The translations under genes and the position numbers were made by a program. The notes beneath the pieces are model-generated. The model saw nothing but the letters and a program-made list of their open reading frames with translations, was not told the DNA's origin and made no database searches. Source: Firmicutes bacterium HGW-Firmicutes-7 (GTDB taxonomy: Bacteria; Bacillota; Clostridia; Lachnospirales; Vallitaleaceae). From it: DNA of 64,000 nucleotides. Position 1 is the first letter of the stretch. Every line of letters begins with the position of its first letter. The DNA lies in contig PGZO01000017.1 in NCBI GenBank assembly GCA_002841375.1, forward strand, positions 19,587 through 83,586, written 5' to 3'. This document shows positions 62,541-64,000 of this stretch, one piece after another.

Positions 62541-63902
62541 ATGTACGATTTAATTATTGTTGGAGCAGGTGCAGCAGGAGTTTTTTGTGCTTATGAACTA
62601 GTTAAAGATGGCGCAAATAAAAAAATTCTTATGATAGAAAAAGGGTTCCCTCTTCACAAGCGAAAATGTCCTAAAACGATATCAAATGTTAAGGAATGTA
62701 AGTGCAAGACTTGCAGTATTATGGAAGGTTTTTATGGTGCAGGTGGTTACTCAGATGGTAAGTATAATATAACCAATAATTTTGGCGGTGAATTATTTAG
62801 ATTTGTTGGAAATGACAAAGCAATAGAACTCATGTGGGAAGTAGATGCGATTAATCTAAAAATGGGTGGTGCGGATGCAAAACTTTATTCTACGGGTAAT
62901 AGTGATTTAAAGACTAAAGCCTTAAGACATGACTTGCATTTATTAGATGCAAAAGTGAGGCATCTTGGTACAGATAGAAACTTAGTTATTGCTGAAAATA
63001 TGTATAATTATATAAAAGATAAAGTCGATATTATGTTTGAAACAGAAGTAATTAATGTCGAAAAAGTTAAAGATAAATTTGTTGTCGAAACCAAGGATCA
63101 GACTTATGAAAGTAACCAATTGGTTGTAGCAACTGGAAGAACAGGCTCTAAATGGATTGGAAAGGTTTGTGAGAAGTTTAATATTAAGACGGAGAATAAT
63201 CGAGTTGACATTGGGGTTAGGGTTGAGATTCCAGCGTTAGTATTTAAGCATATTACAGATGATGTTTATGAAAGCAAAATTGTATATAAAACAAAAAAAT
63301 ATAATGATGTTGTTCGGACTTTTTGTATGAATCCCTATGGCAAGGTAGTAACTGAAAGCTATGGTGATATAGTAACTGTCAATGGGCATAGCTATGCCAA
63401 TGAGGCATTACACACCGAAAATACGAACTTTGCATTACTTGTTTCCAATCGTTTTACTGAGCCCTTTAAAAATAGTAACGAATATGGTGAATCAATTGCA
63501 AGGCTTAGCAATATGCTAGGTGGAGGTGTTTTAATGCAACGCTTCGGCGATTTAGTTAAAGGAAGAAGAAGTAGTGATCGAAGAATGCTTAAATCCTTTT
63601 TAACACCTACATTAAATGCAACGCCTGGAGATTTGAGTCTTGTGTTACCTAAAAGACAGCTAGACGATATCGTAGAAATGATTTATGCACTAGATAAAAT
63701 CGCGCCAGGCACCGCAAATGAAGATACACTTCTATATGGGGTTGAGGTTAAGTTTTATAACTCTAATGTTGAAGTTGATGGGAATCTAGAAACAAGCGTC
63801 AAAGGCTTATATGTATTAGGTGATTGTTCTGGAGTAACTCATTCTTTATCACAAGCAGCAGCAAGTGGTATTCATGTTGCAAGAATATTGCAAAAACTTT
63901 AA
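62541..63902 (+). CDS. FAD-dependent dehydrogenase (COG2509-like)
   Basis: 453 residues. N-terminal dinucleotide fold LIIVGAGAAGVFCAYELVKD. A cysteine-rich insert (KRKCPKTISNVKECKCKTC) is followed by EGFYGAGGYSDGK, typical of the uncharacterised FAD-dependent dehydrogenase group often annotated COG2509. The FAD-closing motif near the C terminus is GLYVLGDCSGVTHSLSQAA. GAGGTGC start; TATAAT (62495-62500) lies 40 bases upstream. Substrate unknown. Monocistronic. Confidence 0.85.
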   Translation: MYDLIIVGAGAAGVFCAYELVKDGANKKILMIEKGFPLHKRKCPKTISNVKECKCKTCSIMEGFYGAGGYSDGKYNITNNFGGELFRFVGNDKAIELMWEVDAINLKMGGADAKLYSTGNSDLKTKALRHDLHLLDAKVRHLGTDRNLVIAENMYNYIKDKVDIMFETEVINVEKVKDKFVVETKDQTYESNQLVVATGRTGSKWIGKVCEKFNIKTENNRVDIGVRVEIPALVFKHITDDVYESKIVYKTKKYNDVVRTFCMNPYGKVVTESYGDIVTVNGHSYANEALHTENTNFALLVSNRFTEPFKNSNEYGESIARLSNMLGGGVLMQRFGDLVKGRRSSDRRMLKSFLTPTLNATPGDLSLVLPKRQLDDIVEMIYALDKIAPGTANEDTLLYGVEVKFYNSNVEVDGNLETSVKGLYVLGDCSGVTHSLSQAAASGIHVARILQKL

Positions 63903-63940
63903 TCATTGGTTATAGTGCCAAAAGTATATAGTTGTTCTTT

Positions 63941-63995
63941 ATTACACAATATATAGTGTATGGATGCTTTAACCATCCACTATATGTTGCGTAAT
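63941..63995 (+). terminator. Long hairpin after the last gene
   Basis: ATTACACAATATATAGTG plus GGATG pairs with CATCC plus ACTATATGTTGCGTAAT (one mismatch, a G-T pair and a small bulge). About 22 bp of stem and no clear T-run before the window ends. Confidence 0.6.
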
Positions 63996-64000
63996 AATTA

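Overview
The window looks like the chromosome of a low-GC, anaerobic Gram-positive bacterium of the class Clostridia (Bacillota). AGGAGG-type ribosome binding sites are everywhere, the promoters read TTGACA/TATAAT, dihydroorotate dehydrogenase is the 1B type (PyrK+PyrD), and there are a hemerythrin, a sigma-54 system, FetAB, PTS-dependent DhaKLM and rhamnose genes. The genus is not decidable from sequence alone. No rRNA, tRNA, CRISPR array or intact insertion sequence was seen.

Layout. 1-4.1 kb: end of a pyrimidine operon (carB 3' part, pyrK, pyrD, pyrE), then a bacteriohemerythrin preceded by REP-like palindromes. 4.6-7.2 kb: a large membrane diguanylate cyclase with two tandem periplasmic-binding modules. 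7.4-10.7 kb: glmM-glmS. 10.8-13.5 kb: divergent ArsR-rhodanese regulator and a sulfur-handling operon (cysteine desulfurase, CGGC protein, DsrE-like protein). 13.5-15.4 kb: decayed region with an RHS/YD-repeat fossil and small orphan genes. 15.6-36.4 kb: deoxysugar (L-rhamnose-type) island with an AraC regulator, rhaA, rhaB, a DeoR regulator and a long operon of class II aldolase, SorE-like and SrlD-like dehydrogenases, PHP protein, RhaSTPQ-like ABC transporter, rhaM, a chemoreceptor and a fucose/arabinose isomerase-like enzyme. An M23 peptidase follows.

36.6-46.6 kb: glycerol island with a second DeoR regulator, an uncharacterised multi-pass membrane protein, glpK, BON-GlpA-like and GlpB-like flavoproteins, a DUF1667 protein, an alkyl-DHAP-synthase-like FAD oxidase, and a protein that looks like a CCG-domain electron carrier stripped of its motif cysteines. 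46.6-50.5 kb: small membrane/metal proteins (DUF2318, two SHOCT proteins) and a fetAB-padR operon with a triplicated 92-bp unit between fetA and fetB. 50.5-54.4 kb: REC-histidine kinase, EcsC, CDF transporter and a low-complexity protein. 54.4-62.4 kb: rpoN, an HPr-PAS-PAS-AAA+ sigma-54 activator and a dihydroxyacetone kinase operon (dhaL, dhaM, HPr, EI, dhaK). 62.5-63.9 kb: an FAD-dependent dehydrogenase.

How it fits together: rhamnulose-1-phosphate cleavage, glycerol oxidation and dihydroxyacetone phosphorylation all converge on dihydroxyacetone phosphate. The most unusual points are the following. (a) A sigma-54 dihydroxyacetone system whose activator carries its own HPr-like domain, and whose -24/-12 promoter occurs twice, once before dhaL and once inside the 3' end of the EI gene just before dhaK. 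(b) The glycerol operon with a cysteine-less CCG-like subunit and an unknown membrane protein where a glycerol facilitator is expected. (c) A dispersed structured repeat whose fullest copy folds on paper into a closed cloverleaf. (d) Paired hairpins with a compensatory base change in the rhaBA leader.
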